From contig NZ_SLXW01000005.1 of NCBI RefSeq assembly GCF_004341085.1, forward strand, positions 1 through 64,000: DNA of 64,000 nt, read 5' to 3'. Of this stretch, positions 42,921-51,201 are shown one piece after another. Origin of the DNA: Sphingomonas sp. PP-CE-1G-424 (GTDB lineage Bacteria > Pseudomonadota > Alphaproteobacteria > Sphingomonadales > Sphingomonadaceae). Under the pieces are notes generated by a model. The model had not been told where the DNA came from. It saw only the letters and a list, made by a program, of their open reading frames with translations, and ran no database searches. Both the position numbers and the translations under genes were made by a program. Within the stretch, counting starts at the first letter, position 1. Each line of letters opens with the position of its first letter.

Positions 42921-44549
42921 TTACCGGCCGTTGCAGTTGAAGTAGACCGAGGTGAAGATCGGCGGGCCAACGTCCTGCTTCGACGCATCGGCCGCGCGGA
43001 TCGTCGAGCGATCGGCCTGGCTGGTTTCCTGCGCGATCAGGTTGAGGCAGGCGACGGTCGCCGGCGTCTTCACGATCCCGTTGATGAAGCGCATGTCCGA
43101 CCCGCCACGCTGGCGGATCGCGGCCGGCGCAAGCGCGGTCTGGACGAACGTGAAGTTCGAATACTGGCCGAAGGTCCGCGGCAGCAGATCCTCGGCACCG
43201 TTCGAGTCGATCTCGGTCGAGAACGAGTCGGCGGTCGCACCCAGCAGACGCTGCGCGGCGATGATGAACTGCATGAAGCCGCGATACCCGTTGTCGATAT
43301 CGTAGCCGTCGTCGTCCGCGCCGGTGACCGCGAAATACTTGATGTTCGTGGTGCCACCGAAGATCTCGATGCCGTCATCGGCTGAATTGTGGCTCTGGAC
43401 GTGATCGATCGTCGTACCCGAACCGGTGCCGCCCAGCGTCAGGCCCTGAAGCTCGTTGCCGTCGCTGATCGCGATGCCGCTGTAGCGGATCTGGACATAT
43501 TGCATCGTGCCGCTGTTGTCCGCGGCGGTTGGGCCACCGTAGAAGCGCCCGGTGACGCCTTCGATCGCCTGCTGGCAGGTCGTGCTGGTGCCGCCGGCGT
43601 TGTTCGGACCGGTGCCGGTCGCGCAGACCGCGACGGGGGCGCGGCCGAGCAGGATGATCCCGCCCCACTGGCCCTGCGTCGCATCGCTGACGCCGTTGGC
43701 GGTCAGGTTCTGCTGCGACGTGAAGATGATCGGCGCATCGCGCGTGCCGACGGCGCTGATCTTCGACCCGCGGTTGACGAGCAGGAGGTCGGCGGTGACT
43801 TCGGTCGAGTCCGCCGCGACGATGACGCCCGGCGCGATCGTCAGCGTCACGCCGGTATCGGCACCGGTCGTGCCGACATCGGCACCGACTTCGGTCTGGC
43901 CGCGCAGGCGGTAGAACACGCCGGCGATCTTCGGCAGCGTCAGGCTGGACGAGATCACGGTCGGCAGGCGGCAGGCGCGGAACGTCTGGACCAGGCCGTC
44001 GTCGATCGTGCCGGTCGGGCATGCTGCGGCCGAACCGCCAGTACCGACAGCGGGAACCGCCGTGCAGCTAGCGGTCGTGGTGCCGCCGAACTGTGCCGAG
44101 GTCGAGTTGCAGGTCCATCCCTGGAACGCGGTGTCGGACGGTCCGTTCAGCGCGCCGACGAAGTTCGTGCTGGTGAAGAACGGGTTGATCGACGAGGAGT
44201 CGGTCGCGGTCGTGGCGGACGTCGCGGCGGTCGGGTACACGCCGGTCAGGACGTTGGTGCCGCTGACGTTGTTGTTGGTGCCGGCATTGACGATCGCGAG
44301 CTGCTCGTCGGCGCTGATCGTGATCGCACCGCTTGCGATGGCGCCCGAGGTCGAGGCGAACTGCGCGGCGGTAATTGCCGTCGGCGTGGGTGTCGGGGTT
44401 GCCGGCGTCGGCGTCGGCGTGGCGGGCGGCGTGATGATCACCGTGCCTGCGCCTGGCGAAGCGACATCGTCGGCGCCACCGCATGCGGTGAGTGCGAGGC
44501 AGGCCGTGCCGGTCAGCAGGATCGTGCCGAGGCGAGTAAAGGTGGTCAT
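42921..44549 (-). CDS. Outer-envelope lipoprotein partner of TonB receptor
   Basis: The 542-residue protein starts with a lipobox (TACLALTACGGADD) and a Pro/Thr-rich linker (TPTPTPATPTPTP), then a large beta-rich domain with repeated strands (GVTLTIAPGVIVAADSTEVT, NELQGLTLGGTGSGTTIDHV) resembling a parallel beta-helix. No catalytic residues are recognised. It precedes the receptor in the same direction, as do many surface lipoproteins that hand substrate to a TonB receptor. An enzymatic role is possible but unsupported. Confidence 0.8.
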   Translation of the reverse strand: MTTFTRLGTILLTGTACLALTACGGADDVASPGAGTVIITPPATPTPTPATPTPTPTAITAAQFASTSGAIASGAITISADEQLAIVNAGTNNNVSGTNVLTGVYPTAATSATTATDSSSINPFFTSTNFVGALNGPSDTAFQGWTCNSTSAQFGGTTTASCTAVPAVGTGGSAAACPTGTIDDGLVQTFRACRLPTVISSSLTLPKIAGVFYRLRGQTEVGADVGTTGADTGVTLTIAPGVIVAADSTEVTADLLLVNRGSKISAVGTRDAPIIFTSQQNLTANGVSDATQGQWGGIILLGRAPVAVCATGTGPNNAGGTSTTCQQAIEGVTGRFYGGPTAADNSGTMQYVQIRYSGIAISDGNELQGLTLGGTGSGTTIDHVQSHNSADDGIEIFGGTTNIKYFAVTGADDDGYDIDNGYRGFMQFIIAAQRLLGATADSFSTEIDSNGAEDLLPRTFGQYSNFTFVQTALAPAAIRQRGGSDMRFINGIVKTPATVACLNLIAQETSQADRSTIRAADASKQDVGPPIFTSVYFNCNGR

Positions 44550-44637
44550 GCGAAGGACTCCCGAGTCGTACCGTTGATTGTTCGGATCGACCCAGGCTCC
44601 CCCCTGCCGACCGTGACATGGCGGTTAGGCTGGGCAG

Positions 44638-44697
44638 ATGACGCCACGATGCGATTTCGGTTACGCTTGCATGACTATGATGTGACGGTTTGATGAC
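44638..44697 (-). promoter_or_regulatory. Candidate Pho-box array upstream of the lipoprotein/TonB receptor unit
   Basis: On the plus strand, 5-mers occur every 11 bp: ATGAC (44638), ATGCG (44649), GTTAC (44660), ATGAC (44671), GTGAC (44682) and ATGAC (44693). In the reverse sense this is GTCAT / GTCAC with an 11-bp period, the spacing of PhoB binding. The 44550-44858 gap is otherwise empty. It lies 89-148 nt upstream of the lipoprotein start. No clear -10 element was identified. Confidence 0.5.
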
Positions 44698-44858
44698 CGC
44701 TGGTTGGGACGATGCTGGGACGCAGGCTTGAAACGCGCGCAGATGAACACATCTCTTCCGATCCGGCGCGCGATGATTTACAGGCGCTGCCAGCGTCACC
44801 GCTCGCGCATCCCTGCGTCCGAGCGGCCAGACCATCATTACAGGATTATTCGACGACA

Positions 44859-45194
44859 ATGGCCTCTTTCAAGGACCCCAGTTTCCAGGACCGCACGAGC
44901 AGCGCAGCCGCCGCCAAGCAGAAGGCGCTCGAAGCGCTCCGTGCCAAGCCGCCGATCGACGAAGCCGTCGTCGCCGAGCGCCTTGCCGCGCGCGAAGCCA
45001 AGGAATCGGCGGAGCGCGAGAAGCGCGCTGCCAAGCGTGCTGCTGAAGACGAGGCAAAGGCTGCCAAGAAGGCCGAAGCCGAGGCCGCTGCCGAAAAGAA
45101 GCGCGAGGCCGAGGCTAAGGTCGAACTGACCGACGCCGAGAAGAAGGCGATCCGTGACGCCAAGTATGCGGCGCGGAAGAACAAGAAGAAGTGA
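44859..45194 (+). CDS. DUF6481 family protein
   Basis: The 111-residue protein begins MASFKDPSFQDRTSSAAAAK and is a single charged helix (many Lys/Glu/Ala heptads such as KRAAEDEAKAAKKAEAEAAA) ending KYAARKNKKK. This small family is typical of sphingomonads and unknown in role, perhaps nucleic-acid associated. A long coiled coil is evident. The hairpin at 45200-45221 follows. Confidence 0.85.
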   Translation: MASFKDPSFQDRTSSAAAAKQKALEALRAKPPIDEAVVAERLAAREAKESAEREKRAAKRAAEDEAKAAKKAEAEAAAEKKREAEAKVELTDAEKKAIRDAKYAARKNKKK

Positions 45195-45199
45195 TCTTT

Positions 45200-45228
45200 G
45201 GGGCGGCTGTGGGGCCGCCCCTGTCTTC
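45200..45228 (+). terminator. Probable terminator after the DUF6481 gene
   Basis: GGGGCGGC and GCCGCCCC form an 8-bp stem; a weak T-rich run (TGTCTTCT) follows. Confidence 0.55.
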
Positions 45229-45272
45229 TGGATCAACGGCTGCTCGCTGAAAGCACCTGCCCAAAAAGACTA

Positions 45273-45379
45273 CCACCCCGGCGAAGGCCGGGGCCCAATT
45301 GGCAAGGTCGCAGTGATGAACCGCACACCTAGGTTACCGACGTTTCCCAATTGGGCCCCGGCCTTCGCCGGGGTGGTGA
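45273..45379. repeat. REP-like inverted pair R8
   Basis: Arms CCACCCCGGCGAAGGCCGGG (45273) and inverse CCCCGGCCTTCGCCGGGGTG (45356). Same family as R7. With R9 it fills the 307-nt gap before the efflux operon. Confidence 0.85.
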
Positions 45380-45410
45380 TCGTGGAACGGGTGCAGTCCA
45401 CTAACTAGCT

Positions 45411-45466
45411 TGTTCTCCCGCGAAGGCGGGAGTCCAGACTGGGCTCCCGCCTTCGCGGGAGAACAA
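45411..45466. repeat. REP-like inverted pair R9
   Basis: Compact inverted repeat: TTGTTCTCCCGCGAAGGCGG and inverse CCGCCTTCGCGGGAGAACAA, centred near 45438. Spacer only about 10 nt. Confidence 0.8.
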
Positions 45467-45501
45467 TCAGGCGTGGGTAACGGACGGGGTGAAGCAGGCC
45501 C

Positions 45502-46965
45502 TTACTCCGCCTGCTCCCAACCACCACCAAGCGCCTTGAACAGCGCCACCGTCAGTTGCCGCAACTGCGCATCGCTGGACACCAGCTGTTCGCGCGCCGT
45601 CAGCACGTCCGTCTCCGCATTCAGCAGTGTCGTCTGCGCCACGAACCCAGTCCGGTACTGCGACTCCGCCGCGTTCGCGCTGCTCTGCGCATCGATCACC
45701 GCGCGCTGCAACGCTGCGTTGCGGCGACGCTCGGCCGCGATCTGCGCAAGCGGGTCCTCGACGTCGCGCAACGCCTGCAACACGGTCGAGCGATAGCGGA
45801 GATACGCCTGCTGGCGGTCCTCCTCGCGTGACTTCACGGTCGCCTTGCGCCGGCCCCAGTCGAGCAACGGAAACTGCGCCGCACCGGACGCGGTCAGCTG
45901 GAGGCTGTCACCCGAGAACAGATTGCCGAGCGCGGTCGAGATCAGCTGGCCCATGCCGGTGAGGCTGAACTTCGGATACATATCCGCCACCGCCACGCCG
46001 ATATCCGCCGTCGAGGCCGCGAGATCGCGTTCGGCGGCCCGCACGTCCGGGCGGCGCCGCAACAACTCTGACGGCAACCCGGCCGGGATCGTCGGCACCC
46101 CGAGTGGCGCGGCCGAAGGCGCCGCGAGCTCCGCCATCAGCGTCGCCGGCGGCTCGCCGAGCAGGATCGCCAACGCGTGCATGCGAACATCGACATCGGC
46201 ACGGACCGGTTCGGCGCGCGCCTCGGTCGAGGTGATCGAGGCGCGCTGACGCGTCACGTCGATCGGGGGAACGAGGCCAACCTTAGCGGTGTTGCCCGCG
46301 ATCTCCAGCGCACGACGCTGGCGGACGATCTCGCCCTCGATCGTCGCGATCTGCGCCTGGTCGAGCCGCAGCGCGAAATACGCTTGGGCGACTTCGCCGG
46401 CGAGCGTCACCGCGGCGTCGCGTTTCGACCAGACTGCTGCTTCGGTCCGAGCCCGCGCACCTTCGGTGCTGCGACGGATACCGCCGAACAGGTCGAGTTC
46501 CCAGCTGGCGTCGAAGCCGACGGAATAGGTCGTGATCCCGCTGCCGGGCAGCGCGATGCCGCCGGTCGAGCCGGTGCCGCCTGCCCCCGTGCCGCCGCTG
46601 AACGCGCGTGCGATCGACGAGAGGCCGGCGTTCTTGCTGAACTCGATATGGCTCGGGCTGGCGCTGGCGTTGACGCTCGGCAACCCTTGCGAGCGCGCGA
46701 CGATCTCCTGCAAACGGGCCTGACGCACGCGCGAGGCGGCGATCGCGATGTCGGGATTGCCCTTCAGCGCGCGCTCGACGAGGCCGTCGAGTTGCGGATC
46801 GCCGAACGCCGACCACCAGCGCGCCGGATCGACGGTCGCACCCACTGTGGCTTGCGGACCGACGAACGCCGGCGGCACCGCCATCTCGGGCGGCGTGTAA
46901 TTCGGGCCGACGGTGCACCCCGCGAGCAGGGCCGCAACCGCAACCACCATGAACCGCGCACGCAT
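45502..46965 (-). CDS. RND-type outer membrane efflux lipoprotein (NodT/OprM family)
   Basis: The 487-residue protein starts with a lipobox (ALLAGCTVGPNYTPPE) and has the repeated helix-rich OEP domains (ATVDPARWWSAFGDPQLDGL and the tail RTGFVAQTTLLNAETDVLTA). It forms the TolC-like exit duct for the efflux system encoded upstream. Start at 46965 overlaps the MFS gene stop (TGATG). Confidence 0.93.
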   Translation of the reverse strand: MRARFMVVAVAALLAGCTVGPNYTPPEMAVPPAFVGPQATVGATVDPARWWSAFGDPQLDGLVERALKGNPDIAIAASRVRQARLQEIVARSQGLPSVNASASPSHIEFSKNAGLSSIARAFSGGTGAGGTGSTGGIALPGSGITTYSVGFDASWELDLFGGIRRSTEGARARTEAAVWSKRDAAVTLAGEVAQAYFALRLDQAQIATIEGEIVRQRRALEIAGNTAKVGLVPPIDVTRQRASITSTEARAEPVRADVDVRMHALAILLGEPPATLMAELAAPSAAPLGVPTIPAGLPSELLRRRPDVRAAERDLAASTADIGVAVADMYPKFSLTGMGQLISTALGNLFSGDSLQLTASGAAQFPLLDWGRRKATVKSREEDRQQAYLRYRSTVLQALRDVEDPLAQIAAERRRNAALQRAVIDAQSSANAAESQYRTGFVAQTTLLNAETDVLTAREQLVSSDAQLRQLTVALFKALGGGWEQAE

Positions 46966-48581
46966 CAATGCATCCCTCCCGAGGGGGCGCCGCCGGTCTT
47001 GCCGGAGCGCATGAATAGAACCAGTGGCGCGACGCACAGCACGACCACCATCATCGCGCGGAACACGTCGAGGAACGCGAGCATCGTCGCCTGCCGCTGC
47101 ATCTGGCTGTACAGCACGGCCAAAGGCGTCGTCGCATCGCCCTGCCCGCCGAACACGCTCGTCGCCTTCTGCATCCAGTCGTTATAATTCGGATCGAGCG
47201 GATTGAGCGTCTGCGTCAGTTCCGACTGGTGACGCTGCAACCCGCCTGCAAGCTGCGTCTGCGCGAAGCAGATGCCGATCGTCCCGCCGAGATTGCGCGA
47301 GACGTTGAGCAGGCTCGACGCCTGTGCGGTCTGCGTCTGCTTGAGCCCGACATAGGCGATCGCGTTGATCGGCACGAACAGGAACGGCAGCGCCATCGCC
47401 TGGAACAGCCGCGCGAACGCCGCGTCGGAGAACGCGATGTCGGCGGTCAGGTGGCTCATGTTCCACAGCGCGAACGCCTGCACCAACAACGCGGGGAAGA
47501 GGAGGAAGCGGACGTCGACCAGCCCGCTCAACCGCCCTGCGAACGGCACCATGACGAGCGTCGCCAGACCGCCTGCGGTCAGCGCCAGCCCGGCATCGAG
47601 CGAGCTGTAGCCGAGCACCTGTTGCAGCATCTGTGGAATGAGCTGCGTGGTACCGAACAGGATCATGCCGGTGACGCCCATCACGCCGATCGTCAGCGCG
47701 AAGTTGCGGTTCTTCAGCAGCTTGAGGTCGATCACCGGGTCCTTGTGGTTCAGCTCCCAGATGACGAGCGTGACCAGCGACACCGCGGCGATGATCGCCG
47801 ACATGACGATGAAGCCGCTTGCGAACCAGTCCTCGCGCTCGCCGCGATCGAAGGTGAGTTCGAGGAAGCCGAGCCCGAGCGCGACCAGCGCAACGCCGAC
47901 ATAGTCGATCGTCAGGCCGTTCTTGAAGCGCTCGTCGCGGTCCTTCTTCACCTGATCGGGCTCGTCGACGAACGTCTCGACCAGGAACCACGCGGCGATG
48001 CCGACGGGGACGTTGATCAGGAACACCCAGTGCCAGCTCGAATATTCGACGATGTAGCCACCGAGCGTCGGCCCGAGCACGGGGCCGACGACGACCACGA
48101 TCGCGAACGCGGCGAACGCCATTCCGCGTTGCTTGGGCGGGAAGGTGTCGGCGAGGATCGACTGTTCGACTGGCGCCAATCCGCCGCCGCCGATGCCTTG
48201 CAGCACGCGGGCGACGACGAGCGTGGCGATGTTCGGCGCGAGGCCGCAGAGCAGCGATGCGAGCGTGAACAGCGCGATCGAGAGCAGGAAATAGCGCTTC
48301 CGGCCGATCGCGTCGGACAGCCAGCCCGAGATCGGGATGACGATCGCGTTGGCGACGAGGTAGCTGGTCAGCACCCACGTCGCCTGGTCGGTGGTGATCG
48401 ACAACCCGCCCGAGATATGATCGAGCGCGACGTTGGCGATCGACGTGTCGAGCACCTCCATGAAGGTCGGGATCGAGATGATCGCGACGATCAGCCACGG
48501 GCTGTACTTGCCCGCCGCCGACCGGCTCGGCGACCACGTGTGGCCGCCGCCCGCATCTGCCTTCGCAGGAGCTTTCGCCAC
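46965..48581 (-). CDS. emrB: DHA2 family MFS drug efflux transporter (EmrB/QacA type)
   Basis: The 538-residue protein has 14 predicted membrane helices and the DHA2 signatures (PWLIVAIISIPTFMEVLDTS, GWLSDAIGRKRYFLLSIALF). It extrudes hydrophobic compounds by proton antiport. It shares an operon with the EmrA-like adaptor, the outer membrane duct and the TetR gene; the symbol is by family, substrates unknown. Confidence 0.92.
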   Translation of the reverse strand: MAKAPAKADAGGGHTWSPSRSAAGKYSPWLIVAIISIPTFMEVLDTSIANVALDHISGGLSITTDQATWVLTSYLVANAIVIPISGWLSDAIGRKRYFLLSIALFTLASLLCGLAPNIATLVVARVLQGIGGGGLAPVEQSILADTFPPKQRGMAFAAFAIVVVVGPVLGPTLGGYIVEYSSWHWVFLINVPVGIAAWFLVETFVDEPDQVKKDRDERFKNGLTIDYVGVALVALGLGFLELTFDRGEREDWFASGFIVMSAIIAAVSLVTLVIWELNHKDPVIDLKLLKNRNFALTIGVMGVTGMILFGTTQLIPQMLQQVLGYSSLDAGLALTAGGLATLVMVPFAGRLSGLVDVRFLLFPALLVQAFALWNMSHLTADIAFSDAAFARLFQAMALPFLFVPINAIAYVGLKQTQTAQASSLLNVSRNLGGTIGICFAQTQLAGGLQRHQSELTQTLNPLDPNYNDWMQKATSVFGGQGDATTPLAVLYSQMQRQATMLAFLDVFRAMMVVVLCVAPLVLFMRSGKTGGAPSGGMH

Positions 48582-48582
48582 C

Positions 48583-49746
48583 TCAGCGCACCTTGACGGT
48601 CGGCACCACCGACATGCCGGGGCCGATCGGATAGCGCTTTGGATCGGGGCCGTTCTTCGCGTCGAACACGATGCGGACGGGGACGCGCTGGACCACCTTC
48701 ACGTAATTGCCGGTCGCGTTTTGCGGGGGGAGCAAGGCGAACGCCTGGCCTGCGCCGCGCTGGATCGAATCGACATGGCCCTTGAAGTCGACGCCGGGAT
48801 ACGCGTCGACATGGATGTCGACGGGCTGGCCGATCTTCATCAGCGTGAGCTGCGTTTCCTTGAAGTTGGCGGTCACCCACATTTTGTCGGGGATGATCGC
48901 CATCAGCTGCGTGCCGGGCGCGACATAGGAGCCGACATTGACCGAGCGATTGACGACCTGGCCTGCGACCGGCGCGGTCACGCGGAGATCGCCGATCGTG
49001 ACGTTCGCCTGGTCGACCTGCGCGCGGCGGGCGTCGATCACCGACTTGGCCGCGCCGACCTGCTTCCTGGCGACGCTGATCTGCGCGCTGGCGGTGTCGA
49101 TCTGCTCGCGGGCGGCGGCGGCGTCAGCGGCGGTCTGGCGGGCGGTGGCTCGCGCCTGATCGAGCTGTTGGCCGGCGACCGCGCTCGGATCGAGCCGCAG
49201 CAACGCCTCGTAGCGCGCGAGATCCTGCTGGGCCTTTACCGCAGCGGCCATAGGCACGCGCGCTTGTGCGGCTGCCTGCTGACGTTGCGCTTCGGCAGCG
49301 GTGACCTGTGCCTGGGCCTGCGCGAACTGTGCGCGGGCCTGCGATTCGTTCGCCTGCGCCTCGACGACCTGCGCATGGCGGCCCGACGACTTGATCACCG
49401 CGAGCAGGCGACCGGCCTCGACGTGGCGGTTGTCGATGTCGGCGACCTGGACCAGCGTGCCCGCGACCTGTGGCGCGAGGCGGACGATGTGCGTGTCGAC
49501 GAACGCATCGTCGGTCGACTCGAACTGGCGCGCATGCAGCCAATAGAGCACGCCGCCGATGATCAGTCCGCCGACGACGATGACCAGGATGATCCAGAAT
49601 AGCGGCTTCTTGAACACCGACGGCTTCTTGTCGTCCTCAGACCCGTCCTGCTGGTCGGTATCGGACTGCTGGTCCTCGCCGTTCGGATCGGGCTTCCGAT
49701 CCTCATCGTCATGGTCGTTATCGGAGTGGTTCGTTTGGTCGGTCAT
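48583..49746 (-). CDS. emrA: HlyD family membrane-fusion protein (EmrA type)
   Basis: The 387-residue protein has a highly acidic cytoplasmic start (DHDDEDRKPDPNGEDQQSDT), one membrane helix (FWIILVIVVGGLIIGGVLYW) and a periplasmic hairpin with lipoyl/barrel-sandwich motifs (DAFVDTHIVRLAPQVAGTLV). It bridges the MFS pump to the outer-membrane duct. The ATG overlaps the TetR stop. The acidic tail is longer than usual. Confidence 0.92.
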   Translation of the reverse strand: MTDQTNHSDNDHDDEDRKPDPNGEDQQSDTDQQDGSEDDKKPSVFKKPLFWIILVIVVGGLIIGGVLYWLHARQFESTDDAFVDTHIVRLAPQVAGTLVQVADIDNRHVEAGRLLAVIKSSGRHAQVVEAQANESQARAQFAQAQAQVTAAEAQRQQAAAQARVPMAAAVKAQQDLARYEALLRLDPSAVAGQQLDQARATARQTAADAAAAREQIDTASAQISVARKQVGAAKSVIDARRAQVDQANVTIGDLRVTAPVAGQVVNRSVNVGSYVAPGTQLMAIIPDKMWVTANFKETQLTLMKIGQPVDIHVDAYPGVDFKGHVDSIQRGAGQAFALLPPQNATGNYVKVVQRVPVRIVFDAKNGPDPKRYPIGPGMSVVPTVKVR

Positions 49747-50381
49747 GCCTGGCCCTGTTCTTCAGCACGCATCGAATCGAGAATGGCGTCGATATTGGCG
49801 TCGATCCGCGCCTTGATATCGAGGATGTCGTTGGGTTCGAGCGTGTCGCGCTCGAGCAGTTTGAGGCAGGTCGCGCGGTTCGCCCGCAGCGTGATGACTT
49901 GTCCCATCAAGGTGATCGTCGCGATCCGGCCGGTGCGGATCTCGGCACAACCGGTGGCGATGCAGACGAGGTCGCTCAGTCTGCGCACCATCTGACCCAT
50001 CACGCCGCCATAGATGCGCTCGAACGCCTCGCTCGGATTCATCTGCTCGCGGAGCACGAACAGCGTCCAGTCCGCGCTCTCGTTGCTCGCCATCTTGTCC
50101 GCGAGCCGGCCGAAGATGCGGTGAATCTGGGCGCGGGCTTCGGTGGCATCGTCCGCTGCGACGTCGTGCGACAGCTCGGACGGGTCGCCCATCACGGCGG
50201 ACATGCGCTCGGCGATCCGGTCGGCGGCGGCGAGGTACAAACCCTCCTTGCCGCCGTAGTGATAGGTGATTGAGGACATCGCGGTGCCCGCCGCGGCGGC
50301 GATCCCACGCGTACTCGCTCCCTCCAGCCCTTTGGTGCCGAATTCGCTGATCGCGATGTCGAGGAGTCGGGACTGGACCAC
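49743..50381 (-). CDS. TetR regulator, CerR-like, of the efflux operon
   Basis: From a GTG at 50381 the protein has 212 residues: an N-terminal TetR HTH (IAAAAGTAMSSITYHYGGKE) and a ligand domain (LFVLREQMNPSEAFERIYGG) resembling the CecR/CerR C-terminal family. It is the first gene of the operon and probably represses it. No strong ribosome site precedes the GTG. A 12-bp palindrome lies 13 nt upstream of the start. Confidence 0.85.
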   Translation of the reverse strand: MVQSRLLDIAISEFGTKGLEGASTRGIAAAAGTAMSSITYHYGGKEGLYLAAADRIAERMSAVMGDPSELSHDVAADDATEARAQIHRIFGRLADKMASNESADWTLFVLREQMNPSEAFERIYGGVMGQMVRRLSDLVCIATGCAEIRTGRIATITLMGQVITLRANRATCLKLLERDTLEPNDILDIKARIDANIDAILDSMRAEEQGQA

Positions 50382-50393
50382 GGAGGGCGTTTA

Positions 50394-50405
50394 GTTCGAT
50401 CGAAC
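50394..50405. promoter_or_regulatory. Candidate TetR operator
   Basis: Perfect palindrome GTTCGATCGAAC, extended by GAAC (50406 on), 13 nt before the tetR start; the usual place for an autoregulatory operator. Confidence 0.6.
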
Positions 50406-50483
50406 GAACCAGCCTAATGAACAATCTGTCATGGTGCGCGGAAGTTAGAAGTCCGCCGCACGTCGCGTCACGAAAACCACCCC

Positions 50484-50565
50484 GCCATCCCCACGAAAAT
50501 CAGGGTCCAGGGTAACCGGCGTTGCACCGCGTGGCTCTGGATCCTGACTTTCGTCAGGATGACGG
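50484..50565. repeat. REP-like inverted pair R10
   Basis: Arms CCATCCCCACGAAAATCAGG (50485) and inverse CCTGACTTTCGTCAGGATG (50544); second half matches R2. Lies between tetR and tRNA-Val. Confidence 0.75.
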
Positions 50566-50662
50566 AACTTTGGGGACGAAGCCCGCCGTGAGATCACGCT
50601 ACACCGAACCACGCCAGAAACAGCAACGCCGGCCCCCTCGTGCGAAGGAACCGGCGTAAATC

Positions 50663-50737
50663 TGGTGGGCGCGGCTGGGATTGAACCAGCGACCCCACCC
50701 GTGTGAAGGGTGTGCTCTACCACTGAGCTACGCGCCC
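50663..50737 (-). tRNA. tRNA-Val (CAC)
   Basis: 75 nt with anticodon CAC in loop TTCACAC, D-arm AGCTCAGTGGTAGAGC, T-arm GGTTCAATCCC, encoded CCA. Confidence 0.95.
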
Positions 50738-50804
50738 GAAACTCGTTCGGAAGCGGGCCTTTAGGCAGACCCCGTCCACCTGTCCAGCCCTATCGACACC
50801 GGTT

Positions 50805-51077
50805 CTAGTTGACCGCGTCCTTCAGGCCCTTGCCGGCCTTGAACTTCGGCTGGGTCGACGCCTTGATCGTCATCGGCTCGCCGGTCCGGGGGTTGCGGCC
50901 GGTCGACGCCTTGCGCTTCGAGATCGAGAACGTGCCGAAACCGACCAGGCGAACCTCGTCGCCCTTCTTGAGCGATGCCTCGATCGCGTCGAACACCGCC
51001 TCGACCGCCTTGACCGCGTCGGCTTTTACCAGCCCGGACGTGTCGGCAACCGTCGCGATCAGCTCCTGCTTGTTCAT
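50805..51077 (-). CDS. hupB: DNA-binding protein HU
   Basis: The 90-residue protein begins MNKQELIATVADTSGLVKAD and has the beta-arm RKASTGRNPRTGEPMTIKAS of HU/IHF proteins. It bends and packages DNA. HU directly downstream of lon is a conserved order in proteobacteria. Length is normal (90). Confidence 0.95.
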   Translation of the reverse strand: MNKQELIATVADTSGLVKADAVKAVEAVFDAIEASLKKGDEVRLVGFGTFSISKRKASTGRNPRTGEPMTIKASTQPKFKAGKGLKDAVN

Positions 51078-51201
51078 ATAATCCCCCGGAAAAAACTCGA
51101 ATCAGCCACGATGGACTCGCGACCGCACTCAGCGCGCAATAATGCGGCGGCCCCGTCTGCTGTCAAACGAAACCGCCGCGTCATCGCTTACCAAACATGG
51201 A

